Source: Staphylococcus succinus (lineage in GTDB: Bacteria > Bacillota > Bacilli > Staphylococcales > Staphylococcaceae). From it: a stretch of 64,000 bases of DNA. Below the pieces are notes generated by a model. It was given only the letters and a program-made list of their open reading frames with translations, did not search any database and was not told the origin of the DNA. This document shows, piece by piece, positions 43,855 to 52,804 of this stretch (position 1 is the stretch's first letter; the number at the start of each line of letters is the position of its first letter). The position numbers and the translations under genes were made by a program. The DNA is taken from positions 1,984,001-2,048,000 of the forward strand of contig NZ_CP118976.1 of assembly GCF_029024945.1 (NCBI RefSeq), written 5' to 3'.

Positions 43855-44875
43855 GCTTTAACACCTCCACTGAAACATGCTGCGCTTCTAAATCATTTAT
43901 GAATTTTTCGAACTTTTCTGAATTTACATTCGGAATATGTACCGCCAAAAACCCAATTGATCCATCTTTGGTGTGCTTGATATTCGCTTCCAAAATGTTA
44001 ACGTCAATGTTGTGTGTCTTTGTGATATAGGATACTAATGGTTCCGTAGTATTTTTACCTGTAAAATTCAAACGCACGATATAATCATTTGCATTTAATG
44101 GTACAAGATCTGTAATAGATTCATCAAACTCATCATCCAAATCATCTTTAACAAAACGTTTTGTAACTGCATGTTGCGGATTCTCAAATACGCTTGAAAC
44201 TTGACCTTGCTCTATAACACGACCATTTTCCATTACCGCAACCTCATCACATATACGTCTGATGACATGCATTTCATGTGTAATAATTACAATCGTTAAA
44301 TTTCTTTCTTCTTTAATTTTCAATAACAGTTCTAATATTTCATCTGTTGTCTGGGGATCTAGTGCACTCGTTGCTTCATCGCAAAGTAACACGGTCGGTT
44401 CATTTGCTAATGCGCGTGCAATACCTACACGTTGTTTCTGACCACCCGATAGTTCTGATGGATAAGCATGTTCTCTACCTTTTAGCCCTACGAGTTCCAC
44501 TAAATCTAACGCTCTTTGTTTCGCTTCACGACGCGATACACCAGCTATCTCTAAAGGAAAAGTAATATTATTTAATACAGTTCGTGACCATAGTAAATTA
44601 AAATGTTGAAAAATCATACTCACTTTTTGACGTTTTTGTCTTAACTCTGATTTAGATAACTTACCAATTGTATCTCCATCAATGATAACGTCACCTGAAG
44701 TCGGTTGTTCTAGGTTATTTAAAAGTCTAATTAATGTACTTTTTCCTGCTCCAGAAAATCCAACTACACCAAAAATTGAGCCTGATTGAATACTTAAATC
44801 AACATGATCTACTGCTAGTACGTCCTGTTTTTTCGTCTTGTACCTTTTGACTATTTGATTTAACTCAATCATCAC
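43847..44875 (-). CDS. metN: Methionine ABC transporter ATPase MetN
   Basis: 342-residue ABC ATPase. Walker A is GFSGAGKST, signature LSGGQKQR, Walker B LLCDEATSALDP. A C-terminal NIL domain (residues about 265-340) allosterically binds methionine in known MetN proteins. GGAGG lies before the ATG at 44875. It is first gene after the S-box leader, so transcription falls when SAM is plentiful. Confidence 0.95.
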   Translation of the reverse strand: MMIELNQIVKRYKTKKQDVLAVDHVDLSIQSGSIFGVVGFSGAGKSTLIRLLNNLEQPTSGDVIIDGDTIGKLSKSELRQKRQKVSMIFQHFNLLWSRTVLNNITFPLEIAGVSRREAKQRALDLVELVGLKGREHAYPSELSGGQKQRVGIARALANEPTVLLCDEATSALDPQTTDEILELLLKIKEERNLTIVIITHEMHVIRRICDEVAVMENGRVIEQGQVSSVFENPQHAVTKRFVKDDLDDEFDESITDLVPLNANDYIVRLNFTGKNTTEPLVSYITKTHNIDVNILEANIKHTKDGSIGFLAVHIPNVNSEKFEKFINDLEAQHVSVEVLKHG

Positions 44876-44904
44876 AGTTGCCTCCTAAATTATTGCTCTA
44901 TCAA

Positions 44905-44951
44905 TTAAAAAATGCTTTCCCTTTGTTCACTTAAGAATAGAGAAAGCATTA
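44905..44951 (-). terminator. SAM-riboswitch expression-platform terminator
   Basis: Minus-strand AATGCTTTCTC / GGGAAAGCATT arms followed by T6, located between the S-box aptamer and metN. The 5' arm can alternatively pair with aptamer-side sequence (GAGAAGCG), the usual S-box switch. Confidence 0.85.
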
Positions 44952-44958
44952 ATCGCTT

Positions 44959-45064
44959 CTCTCATCTCTAAAGTTAAAGTAACTTTATGTGACTTGGCAC
45001 CATTTCTGTTACAGACGGTTGCCGGGCTTCAAAGGGCACATCCCTCCACCTCTCGTGATAAGAG
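44959..45064 (-). ncRNA. SAM-I riboswitch (S-box) aptamer
   Basis: Classical S-box on the minus strand: P1 formed by CTCTTATC (45057-45064) and GATGAGAG (44959-44966), the conserved AGAGGTGGAGGGA, GCCCTTTGAAGCC and CGGCAACC blocks, and GGTGCCAA before P4. It binds S-adenosylmethionine and terminates transcription before metNIQ. Confidence 0.95.
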
Positions 45065-45118
45065 TTTCATTATTTAATTATTTTTAATCCTACCATCGCA
45101 CTAATGTTTCGTCAATAA

Positions 45119-45418
45119 CTATTTCAAATTTTCTAACAAATAAGGTACTGATTGAAAGGCATAGATTCTTTTTTGTTCTTTCCCTTTCGACATGACCATA
45201 AGTACTGGCACAGATTGTATTTCATTTATTTGGCTAAAATCTGGATGAAAATTCAAATCTATTTTTGTTACTGGTAATTTTAAAATTTCATTTGCGATAT
45301 CTAACATACGTTCAGATATCTTACATGTCCCACACGTCGGTGTATAACCAAATATGAGATGTTTTTCTTTTTCATCATGTTCATGTATATCTACATGTTC
45401 TTCCTTTATTACATTCAT
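45119..45418 (-). CDS. Thioredoxin-like protein (YusE-like)
   Basis: 99-residue thioredoxin-fold protein with active site CGTC in GYTPTCGTCKISERML and a cis-proline near SVPVLMV. The N-terminal 20 residues are charged and histidine-rich (HVDIHEHDEKEKH). Its start overlaps the Toprim gene stop by four bases, as B. subtilis yusE does with yusF. It is cytoplasmic; the partner is unknown. Confidence 0.85.
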   Translation of the reverse strand: MNVIKEEHVDIHEHDEKEKHLIFGYTPTCGTCKISERMLDIANEILKLPVTKIDLNFHPDFSQINEIQSVPVLMVMSKGKEQKRIYAFQSVPYLLENLK

Positions 45419-45807
45419 GTCAATAAACTTACCCTTTCAGCTATATAATCCAATTTTGCTTTTGCTACTTTTTCTTCATCTTTTACAGCAAAACCATGCT
45501 TACTTAACACTCTAGATAAATATGGTTTTGGACACCGAGCAACTTCGCAATATTGTTTATCTATTCTTATATGTCTGCTTTCACTTAAATATCGTTTGAA
45601 CCATTTACGTATTTTCTCGCCTTCACGATCTGAATCAACGAGAATAAATACTTGTTTATCATACAAAGATTCTATCATTTCGTCTAGTTTTCCGACGCCC
45701 ATAGTACCGTTTGTACATATGATATCTATCGGCTGATCAATCACTTGCTTTACCCGCTTTTTGTCTGATTTTCCTTCGACAACAATCACTTGGTTTAGTA
45801 ACGTCAT
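45415..45807 (-). CDS. Toprim-domain protein (YusF-like)
   Basis: 130-residue stand-alone Toprim domain similar to the N-terminal half of ribonuclease M5. The conserved acidic sites are EGKSDK (Glu near residue 11) and VDSDREGEK (DxD). It lacks the rest of RNase M5. Perhaps a small nuclease or DNA/RNA-binding protein. The ATG at 45807 has GGGTGG five bases upstream; an ATG nine bases before overlaps that site. It is coupled to the thioredoxin-like gene. Confidence 0.83.
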   Translation of the reverse strand: MTLLNQVIVVEGKSDKKRVKQVIDQPIDIICTNGTMGVGKLDEMIESLYDKQVFILVDSDREGEKIRKWFKRYLSESRHIRIDKQYCEVARCPKPYLSRVLSKHGFAVKDEEKVAKAKLDYIAERVSLLT

Positions 45808-46029
45808 GACATCCACCCTCTAAAAGTTGATAGTTAATGCTTTCTATTTAGTTTTTCACGATAGCTTAAGTTTATAAACATAATTTACATATTCCTAATT
45901 TCATCTTATTATCAAAACAACTTTTTGTCATCTAAAGGCTTTCAACGCACCTTTAATACATATATTAACAAGTATGCTTTACAAACTATTTATATTACAC
46001 ATGCCTATCTTAACATCATTAACTTATAT

Positions 46030-46066
46030 AAAAGAAAAACTCCAAGATATGTTATATCGTGGAGTT
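46030..46066 (-). terminator. gcvH terminator
   Basis: 13-bp stem with one mismatch (AACTCCACGATAT / ATATCTTGGAGTT) followed by TTTTCTTT on the minus strand. It starts immediately after the gcvH stop. Confidence 0.85.
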
Positions 46067-46074
46067 CAAATATT

Positions 46075-46455
46075 TTATTCGCCAATCATTTCAGAGTATT
46101 GCTCAGCTGATAATAATTCATCTAATTGACTTTGGTCACTTAATTCAACTTTAACCATCCAAGCTTTATCAAATGGTGATTCATTTACGAATTCTGGGCT
46201 ATCTTCTAATGCTTCATTAGCTTCGATAACTTTGCCAGATACTGGTGCATATAATTCTGAAACTGTTTTTACGGATTCAACACTACCAAAAGTGTCTCCT
46301 TCATTAATTTCATCGTCAACTTCCGGTAACTCAACGAATACGATATCGCCTAATTCACCTTGCGCATATTCAGTTATTCCAATTGTTACTGTGTTACCTT
46401 CAATTTTAACCCATTCATGCTCTTTAGAATATTTTAATTCACTCGGTACTGCCAC
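46075..46455 (-). CDS. gcvH: Glycine cleavage system H protein
   Basis: 126-residue lipoyl carrier of glycine cleavage. The lipoylated residue is Lys63 in SVESVKTVSELYAP. In Gram-positive bacteria GcvH also relays octanoyl/lipoyl groups to other complexes, so it works with LipA encoded at 24 kb. GGAGGGG lies before the ATG. It is alone here; gcvT/P are not in the window. Confidence 0.95.
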   Translation of the reverse strand: MAVPSELKYSKEHEWVKIEGNTVTIGITEYAQGELGDIVFVELPEVDDEINEGDTFGSVESVKTVSELYAPVSGKVIEANEALEDSPEFVNESPFDKAWMVKVELSDQSQLDELLSAEQYSEMIGE

Positions 46456-46637
46456 GAGAATCCCCTCCTAAATGATTTTACATGTTTAATGATGCCACAC
46501 GAATAGCCTTCAAGCAACTATTTCCTTGAATATAATCACAAATTCAAAGGATTTAGCACGAAAGGATAAAGCGTTTTCTTAAATTGATTAAATACTTAGT
46601 TACTTTGACAAGTTTTTACTATCTCTAGCATTACTTT

Positions 46638-46991
46638 TTACAACCAAGTTTCTTTATATTCGTCTTCTTTAAACCCAACAGTCACTTTTTCTCCAGAAAC
46701 CGCCAATGGTCGTTTAATCAACATACCATTTTGTGACAATAAATCTAATTTCTCATCATCTGTTAAATCTTTAAGTTTGTCTTTCAAACCTAGTTCACGG
46801 TATTTTGCCCCGTGTGTATTAAAAAGTTTATTAATTTCAATATCTGTTGCTTCTATAATATCTTTAAACTCACTTTTAGTAGGTGTGTGTTGTACAATAT
46901 CAATTGGTTCAAAGCTCACACCATATGCTTGTAAAAATTTAGCGGCCTTTTTACAAGTTGTACAATTAGGATACTGGTAAAATTTTATCAT
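46638..46991 (-). CDS. Spx/ArsC-family protein (YusI-like)
   Basis: 117-residue thioredoxin-fold protein of the ArsC/Spx/MgsR family. It has CTTC near the N-terminus (YQYPNCTTCKKAAKFL) and the RPLAVSG motif near the C-terminus. It is probably a redox protein or regulator; it is not the main Spx, whose motif and length (131 aa) differ. The ATG at 46991 follows AGGAGG by ten bases; an upstream extension is rejected. B. subtilis yusI also lies beside gcvH. Confidence 0.83.
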   Translation of the reverse strand: MIKFYQYPNCTTCKKAAKFLQAYGVSFEPIDIVQHTPTKSEFKDIIEATDIEINKLFNTHGAKYRELGLKDKLKDLTDDEKLDLLSQNGMLIKRPLAVSGEKVTVGFKEDEYKETWL

Positions 46992-47134
46992 GATTCTGTA
47001 CCTCCTATGTCTAGTTAACACTAATATATCAAATTTATTAGCAAAACGCTCTAAATATCAAGCTGATTTTTTTTATAATAGTTAAAAGTCGTCTATAATA
47101 TGGTTCATAATAAGTAAATAAAGGAGTTATTACG

Positions 47135-47455
47135 ATGCAATCAATTAATACAACTGATTATTTTAAAGAGACCGTACAAAGCGATAAACCAGTCATCATT
47201 AAATTCGAAGCAGGCTGGTGTCCAGACTGTAAAGCAATGGATATGTGGATCGATCCAATTACTGAAAAATATAATGACTATCAATGGTTTACCGTCAATA
47301 GAGACGAACTAGAAGATGTAGCAGCTGACAATGACGTTATGGGTATCCCTAGTTTGTTAGTATTTAAAAATGGTGAAAAACTTGCTCATTTACATTCAGC
47401 TAATGCAAAATCTCCAGAACAAGTTGAATCATTTTTAGAAGAAACATTTAAATAG
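47135..47455 (+). CDS. Thioredoxin-family protein
   Basis: 106-residue thioredoxin with active site WCPDC (FEAGWCPDCKAMDMW) and cis-Pro in MGIPSLLVF. It is cytoplasmic. The CPDC dipeptide differs from the classical CGPC, suggesting a specialised reductant or bacilliredoxin-like partner role. AAGGAG lies before the ATG; it has its own terminator. Confidence 0.87.
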   Translation: MQSINTTDYFKETVQSDKPVIIKFEAGWCPDCKAMDMWIDPITEKYNDYQWFTVNRDELEDVAADNDVMGIPSLLVFKNGEKLAHLHSANAKSPEQVESFLEETFK

Positions 47456-47477
47456 TAAGTCATAGCTATTTTTCCTT

Positions 47478-47519
47478 AAAAAGGTAGGTGCATCTTTAAC
47501 TGAGCACCTACCTTTTTTA
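47478..47519. terminator. Bidirectional terminator thioredoxin / nitroreductase
   Basis: AAAAGGTAGGTGC / GCACCTACCTTTT, 13 bp, with T6 and A-rich flanks between convergent genes. Confidence 0.9.
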
Positions 47520-47550
47520 TATCTTATTAATATTAATTTATTGTATATTG

Positions 47551-48090
47551 TCAAAATTTTTTAATGATATTTTCTGTATGGCGTTTTTTATAAGGCATTT
47601 CATCTTCTAAGTCCGTTAAATATAGAAAGCCTACTAAACGTTCATCTTCTTTCACATCAAATAATGCCTCAATGTTCGGGTCAAAAATATATGGTGGTGT
47701 TTTCCAACAGCTACCAATATTCACTTCGTGCAATAACAACATAAGATTTTGAGTAAAAGCACCAAACGCCATATTGTTTTCTAAACTATCTAGTTGTTTG
47801 GTATCTTCTTTTAAAATCAAAGCCAACATGCCACCTAGATTTGTAACGACCTGATAATGATCTGCTTGCTTTTTCGGTTGCTCTGCGAATGCTATTTTGG
47901 TAAGTAATTTGCTCATATCCCCTAATCTATCTTTAGCGATGTGGACTACTCTCCATGGCTCTCTATGACCATGATTGGGTGCATCAGTTGCTTGTTTAAT
48001 TGCTTTGTATAAAGCATTATCATCTATGGTCATATCTCGTTTGAAGTTTTTTACACTTCTCCGTTGCGCTATCGCATCTTGTAATTCCAT
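47551..48090 (-). CDS. Nitroreductase-family flavoprotein
   Basis: 179-residue FMN-dependent nitroreductase-fold protein. RRSVKNF at the N-terminus binds FMN phosphate, APNHGHREPWRVVHI follows, and GSCWKTPPY occurs in the second half. It is short for the family (often 200-220 aa), like B. subtilis YfhC. The substrate is unknown. AAAGGACG precedes the ATG at 48090. It lies downstream of aroD in the same direction, 67 bases apart. Confidence 0.85.
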   Translation of the reverse strand: MELQDAIAQRRSVKNFKRDMTIDDNALYKAIKQATDAPNHGHREPWRVVHIAKDRLGDMSKLLTKIAFAEQPKKQADHYQVVTNLGGMLALILKEDTKQLDSLENNMAFGAFTQNLMLLLHEVNIGSCWKTPPYIFDPNIEALFDVKEDERLVGFLYLTDLEDEMPYKKRHTENIIKKF

Positions 48091-48157
48091 AATAGTATCG
48101 TCCTTTCGTTAATGATAACTATTTTCAATTATAAATCAGGAGCCTATGATTTTCAAA

Positions 48158-48877
48158 TTACTCATATATGTCCAATTGTTGTTGCAACATACGCACGTGT
48201 ATTTGACCAGGTGCTTTAGGACTATCCAAACAACCATATGAAATTGATCCCCCAAATAAACCTTGTGCAGTTCTAGACACAATACCCAGCTTAGACATTG
48301 CAATACCTACCACTTTTTGAGATACAGCATCAGCTGTTTCTGCCATTGCTTCTAATAACTTAAGGACATCCTGTTTATCGTGTGGCATGACCGCAACTTT
48401 TAAATAATCTGGCTCTAGCTGATGCATTTTAAAATAAAGATGTTTTAAATCTTCTAAAGTCGGCGTTTTTTTGAAATTGTGATGTGACAATACCACTTTT
48501 ATTTGATTATTATGAGCTTGATTAATCAAATTTTGCAATGGTTGTGTGTCTTTCATCTTATCAAATTCAATATCTAACATATCTATACATTTCATAGTAG
48601 CTATTTCACTCAACGTGTGTAGGTAATCTTCGTATGAGAGAACGCCTTCCCCACCTTGTGACGCTGTGCGATAAGTAACTAAAACTTTTTTTCCTAAATG
48701 TAATCGATAGAGATGATCTAATACCCCTGCTAAATGTGTTTTATCAAAGTTACGCCATTGATCTATTCTTAATTCAATAATTTGTATTGCATCTTGATAT
48801 TGTACTAAGTCATCAATGGTAGACTGTGATAGACCTTCTGTTGGTGCTATCGTTACTGCTATATCTACTTTAGTCAT
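48158..48877 (-). CDS. aroD: Type I 3-dehydroquinate dehydratase
   Basis: 239-residue shikimate pathway enzyme converting 3-dehydroquinate to 3-dehydroshikimate by a Schiff base. Catalytic Lys160 is in DYLKVAVMP and His133 in VVLSHHNF. GSISYGCLDSPKAPGQIHV near the C-terminus is the conserved substrate loop. The length matches staphylococcal AroD. AAAGGACG upstream of the ATG. Confidence 0.95.
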   Translation of the reverse strand: MTKVDIAVTIAPTEGLSQSTIDDLVQYQDAIQIIELRIDQWRNFDKTHLAGVLDHLYRLHLGKKVLVTYRTASQGGEGVLSYEDYLHTLSEIATMKCIDMLDIEFDKMKDTQPLQNLINQAHNNQIKVVLSHHNFKKTPTLEDLKHLYFKMHQLEPDYLKVAVMPHDKQDVLKLLEAMAETADAVSQKVVGIAMSKLGIVSRTAQGLFGGSISYGCLDSPKAPGQIHVRMLQQQLDIYE

Positions 48878-48999
48878 AATGATTACGTCCTTTATTTTAA
48901 TGATTAAAATGATTGTATAACAATTTTCGAAAATAACACAATCATTAAATAGCTTATGTGCTTAATTGAATTTATTATATATTAATACTTATTTATATG

Positions 49000-49023
49000 A
49001 TTTAAAAATTTTTCTAAGGGTAA
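49000..49023 (+). promoter_or_regulatory. Candidate sigma-B promoter of ohr
   Basis: ATTTAA (5/6), 12-base spacer, GGGTAA (5/6). The -10 lies 33 bases before the ATG, leaving room for the Shine-Dalgarno AGGAGG. Moderate match. Confidence 0.4.
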
Positions 49024-49056
49024 AGAATATTATTAAGTCTTTTAGGAGGTAATAAA

Positions 49057-49482
49057 ATGGCAGTGAACTATGAAACGAAAGCGACAAATACAGGTGGTAG
49101 AAATGGCCACGTTCAAACTGATGATAAAGCAATTGATGTTGCAGTTATCCCACCAGCTCAAGCTGATGCAGAAAAAGGTACAAATCCTGAGCAATTATTT
49201 GCAGCGGGCTACGCTTCATGCTTTAACGGTGCATTTGATTTAATTTTAAAACAGAATAAAGTAAGAGGTGCAGAACCAGAAGTTACTTTAACTGTACGTT
49301 TAGAGGATGATCCAGATGCAGAGAGTCCTAAATTAAGTGTATCTATTGACGCTAAAGTAAAAAGTGTATTATCTCAAGAGGATGCAGAAAAATACCTACA
49401 AGATGCACATGACTTTTGTCCATATTCAAAAGCCACACGCGGTAATATCGATGTAGATTTAAATGTAGAAGTAGTAGACTAA
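49057..49482 (+). CDS. ohr: Organic hydroperoxide resistance protein Ohr
   Basis: 141-residue OsmC/Ohr thiol peroxidase that reduces organic hydroperoxides using lipoylated partners. The reactive Cys55 (GYASCFNGAF), resolving Cys121 (FCPYSKATRGN) and the Arg in GGRNG are all present. It is cytoplasmic. AGGAGG lies seven bases before the ATG. No ohrR regulator is adjacent. Known Ohr proteins take electrons from lipoyl groups, a functional link to LipA and GcvH in this window. Confidence 0.9.
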   Translation: MAVNYETKATNTGGRNGHVQTDDKAIDVAVIPPAQADAEKGTNPEQLFAAGYASCFNGAFDLILKQNKVRGAEPEVTLTVRLEDDPDAESPKLSVSIDAKVKSVLSQEDAEKYLQDAHDFCPYSKATRGNIDVDLNVEVVD

Positions 49483-49989
49483 TATATTTCATACCAAACA
49501 TTCAGGACACAAAGGTCCATGTTTAAAATAAAAGTATACCTTCACTTTTTAGTGGAGGTGTACTTTTTTTGATTGCACAATTATTTAAGATTATATGCTT
49601 CCTTAATCATTGTCTTATCCTATGTATTAGCATGTCGTAAAAAAATCAGTCACCCCTTATATACCAAAATCTCACTATATTCGGTTCCCTATCTTCCAAT
49701 TCATTTTCAATGATTATACACCTATATTAAACCAACTTTCTTAATTACAACAATTTTATTCTCTTTTTATTCTATACTAGGTCATTACTTAAAAATAATA
49801 TCAAGAAATTTATACACTCTATAAAATAATATTTTTTTGCATTTCGAATTATAAGCGCTTACATATTTTTTGTTAAAAACCAAAGATAGTATTGCTGAAA
49901 TAATTTTTTTCCTTTAGTATTAGAATTAATTAACAGAACATATATTATATTTTTATAATAAATACTTCGGAAAATTCAGGAGGCCTTCA
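49483..49989. other. Intergenic region after ohr
   Basis: 507 bases: the ohr terminator at 49531-49570, then AT-rich DNA with a weak cre-like site (TATAAGCGCTTACA at 49850-49863) about 125 bases before the next gene. No ORF seen. Confidence 0.5.
49531..49570 (+). terminator. ohr terminator
   Basis: AAAGTATACCTTCAC / GTGGAGGTGTACTTT with G-U pairs and T7, 48 bases after the stop. Confidence 0.88.
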
Positions 49990-50526
49990 ATGACTCATAT
50001 TCGTTATTTAACAATTGATGATTTATCTATTTATTATACATTTTTATTGCAAGGCATCCATAAAGAGCATGAAGTTTATGCTTGGAAATTACAAAATGAA
50101 AAATGCTTAACCAAGACTAATATAAAAGGCTTACTGTCAGAACATAATACCAATTACACAGTCATTGGTATTTTCGAACAAAATGAATTAATTGGGGCAG
50201 TGACACTCATTCATGATAATACTTACGATATCTCACATAAAGCAGTTATGGAAAATATGTGTGTTAAAGGAAATGATCATAGTTCAAAAGAACGTATCGC
50301 TAAATTATTAATGCGCTATATCTTTCAAATTTGTCATGAAAAAGAAATTGAAATTTTAATGACTTCCCTTGTTTCAAATAATATCAGTGGCAAAGTATTT
50401 TTTAGCAACCTTAACTTTGAAACACTTGGTTTAGAACATCACGCTAGAAAATACGACAATTATTATGTCGATGAGCATTGGTTGATTTACTACTTTAACG
50501 GCAATGACTTCGAGATATTTGATTAA
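49990..50526 (+). CDS. GNAT-like acetyltransferase
   Basis: 178-residue protein with a degenerate GNAT fold: an N-terminal IRYLTIDDLSIYYTFL stretch, the acetyl-CoA region VKGNDHSSKERIAKLLMRYIFQ where Q-x-x-G-x-G/A is reduced to SKERIA, and VFFSNLNFETLGLEHHARK near the C-terminus. The weak pyrophosphate loop makes the acetyltransferase call tentative. CAGGAGG is seven bases before the ATG. Monocistronic, function unknown. Confidence 0.62.
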   Translation: MTHIRYLTIDDLSIYYTFLLQGIHKEHEVYAWKLQNEKCLTKTNIKGLLSEHNTNYTVIGIFEQNELIGAVTLIHDNTYDISHKAVMENMCVKGNDHSSKERIAKLLMRYIFQICHEKEIEILMTSLVSNNISGKVFFSNLNFETLGLEHHARKYDNYYVDEHWLIYYFNGNDFEIFD

Positions 50527-50728
50527 AGAATAAACAATTGTGTATCTGTTAGTCCATTGCACAGTTTGAGCTATAAACTCTTCTCATTTGAAATATAATT
50601 TTTTAAAATAACTTGCAATTACTTTAATAAGACAATATCATTTTATTAAGTTATCCTTCGTCACATCTATTCAGTTTCTATTTGTGACTTTATAAATCAT
50701 CTTTCATATTTAGAGAGGACTGAACATT

Positions 50729-50995
50729 TTGAAATATGCTACGACGTTATTATCATTATTTTTATCATTAATCACACTTGCCACGCCTTTATTATCAGTT
50801 AATAAAATATTAGATGGTAACCTTTCTATATTGGCTGGAGGTTTGTTTATTTTAGGTGTTTTATTGTTAAATTTATATGCTCTTTTACGTGGCGATCGCA
50901 TCGCTAATATATTCGCAATGGTTGTATCGATATTTTCATTTATCTTATTAAGTTATCCTTTATGGTATACATATATAACAGCTTTTATAGGTTAA
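50729..50995 (+). CDS. Small membrane protein, three hydrophobic segments
   Basis: 88-residue hydrophobic protein with three predicted membrane segments separated by short polar turns (SVNKILDGN and RGDRIAN). No family recognised. The start is TTG at 50729, nine bases after AGAGGAC. No signal cleavage site is evident. It lies alone between a GNAT-like gene and the citrate transporter, with its own terminator. Confidence 0.65.
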   Translation: MKYATTLLSLFLSLITLATPLLSVNKILDGNLSILAGGLFILGVLLLNLYALLRGDRIANIFAMVVSIFSFILLSYPLWYTYITAFIG

Positions 50996-51037
50996 AACTT
51001 CAATTATAGAATGACTATTGCATGTTTAGCCTTATCC

Positions 51038-51080
51038 TAAACGCTTTGTACTAAATTCAAAATTAGTATAAAGCGTTTTT
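51038..51080 (+). terminator. Terminator after small membrane protein gene
   Basis: AAACGCTTTGTACTAA / TTAGTATAAAGCGTTT with one wobble, T5 run. Confidence 0.88.
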
Positions 51081-51133
51081 CTATTGCTGTTTATTTACTT
51101 TAAATTATTTATTGGGATTTTTCACATTTTAAT

Positions 51134-51161
51134 TTTACAAATATTCTGAAAGCGCTATAAT
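51134..51161 (+). promoter_or_regulatory. Promoter of CitMHS transporter gene
   Basis: TTTACA (51134-51139), 16-base spacer, perfect TATAAT (51156-51161). Confidence 0.65.
51147..51160 (+). promoter_or_regulatory. CcpA cre site overlapping the -10
   Basis: TGAAAGCGCTATAA matches the cre consensus TGWAANCGNTNWCA except at position 13, and covers most of the -10 box. CcpA binding here would block transcription, giving glucose repression of the transporter. Confidence 0.65.
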
Positions 51162-51187
51162 GAAAAAATAAGGGGGGAATAAGAAAT

Positions 51188-52483
51188 ATGAATTTAGCTA
51201 TATTAGGTTTTGTCATGATTGTCATTTTTATGATATTAATTATGACACGAAAAATGTCAGCATTAATTGCCTTGATTGTCATTCCGACAATTTTTGCATT
51301 AATAGGAGGTTTCTATGCTGGTCTTGGTAAATACATGCTCGAAGGCATAGAGACTGTCGCACCAACTGGTATCATGCTTACATTCGCTATCTTATATTTT
51401 GGGGTTATGATAGATGCAGGTTTGTTTGAGCCTGTCATCAACCAAATCATTAAAGTGGTCAAAGGGGATCCAGTTAAAATTGCAATTGGTACAGTTATTT
51501 TGGCATCAATGGTTGCCTTAGATGGCGATGGTACAACTACTTTCATTATAACTGTGACAGCAATGATGCCACTTTATAAAAAGATTGGTATGAGTTTATA
51601 CACACTTTCAACATTAGCACTTTTATCTATAGGCGTTATGAATATGTTACCTTGGGGTGGACCCACAGCACGGGCCATTTCATCGTTACAGGTCACTACT
51701 GAAGAAGTATTTGTACCTATCATACCTGCTATGATTGCAGGTATTGTATTTGCATTTGGTGTCGCGTACATCTTAGGACAGCGTGCACGAAAATATATCA
51801 CATCTAGTACAAATATTGATTTAAACGATGTTAAAGTAAATAATACAAAAGAAGAATCTTTATTAAAACGTCCAAAAATGATTATACCTAATGCAATATT
51901 GACAATTTCTTTAATTGTTTGTCTTGTTATTGGTTTATTACCTATACCAGTTATGTTTATGCTCTGGTTTGGTGTAGCATTATTAATCAACTACCCTAAC
52001 CTGAGTATTCAAAATTCCGTAGTAAAAAAACACGCTGGTGATGTGCTAGCTGTAATCAGTCTAGTGTTTGCTTCTGGTATTTTCACAGGCGTCATGAACG
52101 GAACGAAAATGGTTAACGAAATGGCTAATGCTTTAGTACATATTATTCCCGATGCAATGGGTAATCATTTTGCATTAATTACTGCCATTCTTAGTGGTCC
52201 ATTTACATATTTTATGGCTAATGACCCTTTTTATTATGGAGTTTTACCAATACTTGCAGAATCGGCACAACAGTTTGGTATTTCTAAAGTAGATATGGCA
52301 AGAGCATCCGTTTTAGGACAACCGTTACATGTATTAAGTCCTTTATATGCTGCAGGTTATTTACTCGTCGGTATGCTAGATATTGAATATGGACAAAACC
52401 AACGTATTGTTATTAAGTGGGCAGTCGGCTCAAGTTTATTTATGATATTAGTTGCTTGTATCCTTGGTATCATACCTTGGTAA
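51188..52483 (+). CDS. CitMHS-family citrate/divalent-metal transporter
   Basis: 431-residue carrier with about 12 hydrophobic segments of the CitM/CitH family (citrate in complex with Mg2+, Ca2+ or other metals, proton-coupled). Typical blocks are VALDGDGTTTFIITVTAMMPLY and NMLPWGGPTARAISSL, with MANDPFYYGVLPI in the second half. AGGGGGG lies before the ATG. A cre site on the promoter is consistent with use of citrate when glucose is absent. Metal preference cannot be predicted. Confidence 0.88.
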   Translation: MNLAILGFVMIVIFMILIMTRKMSALIALIVIPTIFALIGGFYAGLGKYMLEGIETVAPTGIMLTFAILYFGVMIDAGLFEPVINQIIKVVKGDPVKIAIGTVILASMVALDGDGTTTFIITVTAMMPLYKKIGMSLYTLSTLALLSIGVMNMLPWGGPTARAISSLQVTTEEVFVPIIPAMIAGIVFAFGVAYILGQRARKYITSSTNIDLNDVKVNNTKEESLLKRPKMIIPNAILTISLIVCLVIGLLPIPVMFMLWFGVALLINYPNLSIQNSVVKKHAGDVLAVISLVFASGIFTGVMNGTKMVNEMANALVHIIPDAMGNHFALITAILSGPFTYFMANDPFYYGVLPILAESAQQFGISKVDMARASVLGQPLHVLSPLYAAGYLLVGMLDIEYGQNQRIVIKWAVGSSLFMILVACILGIIPW

Positions 52484-52512
52484 TAACTACAAAATCATTT
52501 TAATATAAAATT

Positions 52513-52553
52513 AAACCTGGAAGCACTCGATAAATGTGTTTCCAGGTTTTTTA
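52513..52553 (+). terminator. Terminator of CitMHS gene
   Basis: AACCTGGAAGCAC / GTGTTTCCAGGTT, one wobble, T6 run. Confidence 0.9.
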
Positions 52554-52740
52554 TATGATTCACGTCATACATTTATACATAATATAAATATATCTACTTT
52601 GAACAACAATTAATAAATATTTAAAAATATTTTGATTAATTTAGTTCGTAACTTGGGTATAGATAAGAAACATAACACCTTAACAAACGTTATTACAAAA
52701 CTAGGGAATATAATTCAACATAAATCATTTACTAATTATC

Positions 52741-52765
52741 GTTTTAATTAATGCCTATCGGGTAA
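52741..52765 (+). promoter_or_regulatory. Candidate sigma-B promoter
   Basis: GTTTTA, 13-base spacer, GGGTAA, 39 bases before the ATG at 52805. Good match to the staphylococcal consensus GTTTAA / GGGTAT in sequence and spacing. Confidence 0.6.
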
Positions 52766-52804
52766 AAGTTAACGTAGAATTTACATTATTAAGGAGTGTT
52801 TTTT

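Larger units (their letters stand above)
52484..52804. other. Intergenic region CitMHS gene - orphan gene
   Basis: 321 bases with the CitMHS terminator and a sigma-B-type promoter at 52741-52765. Otherwise AT-rich with no ORF. Confidence 0.5.

Noticed and set aside
49850..49863. cre-like TATAAGCGCTTACA before the GNAT-like gene at 49990
   Set aside because: Mismatch at the conserved G and long distance to the gene; mentioned only in the intergenic note.
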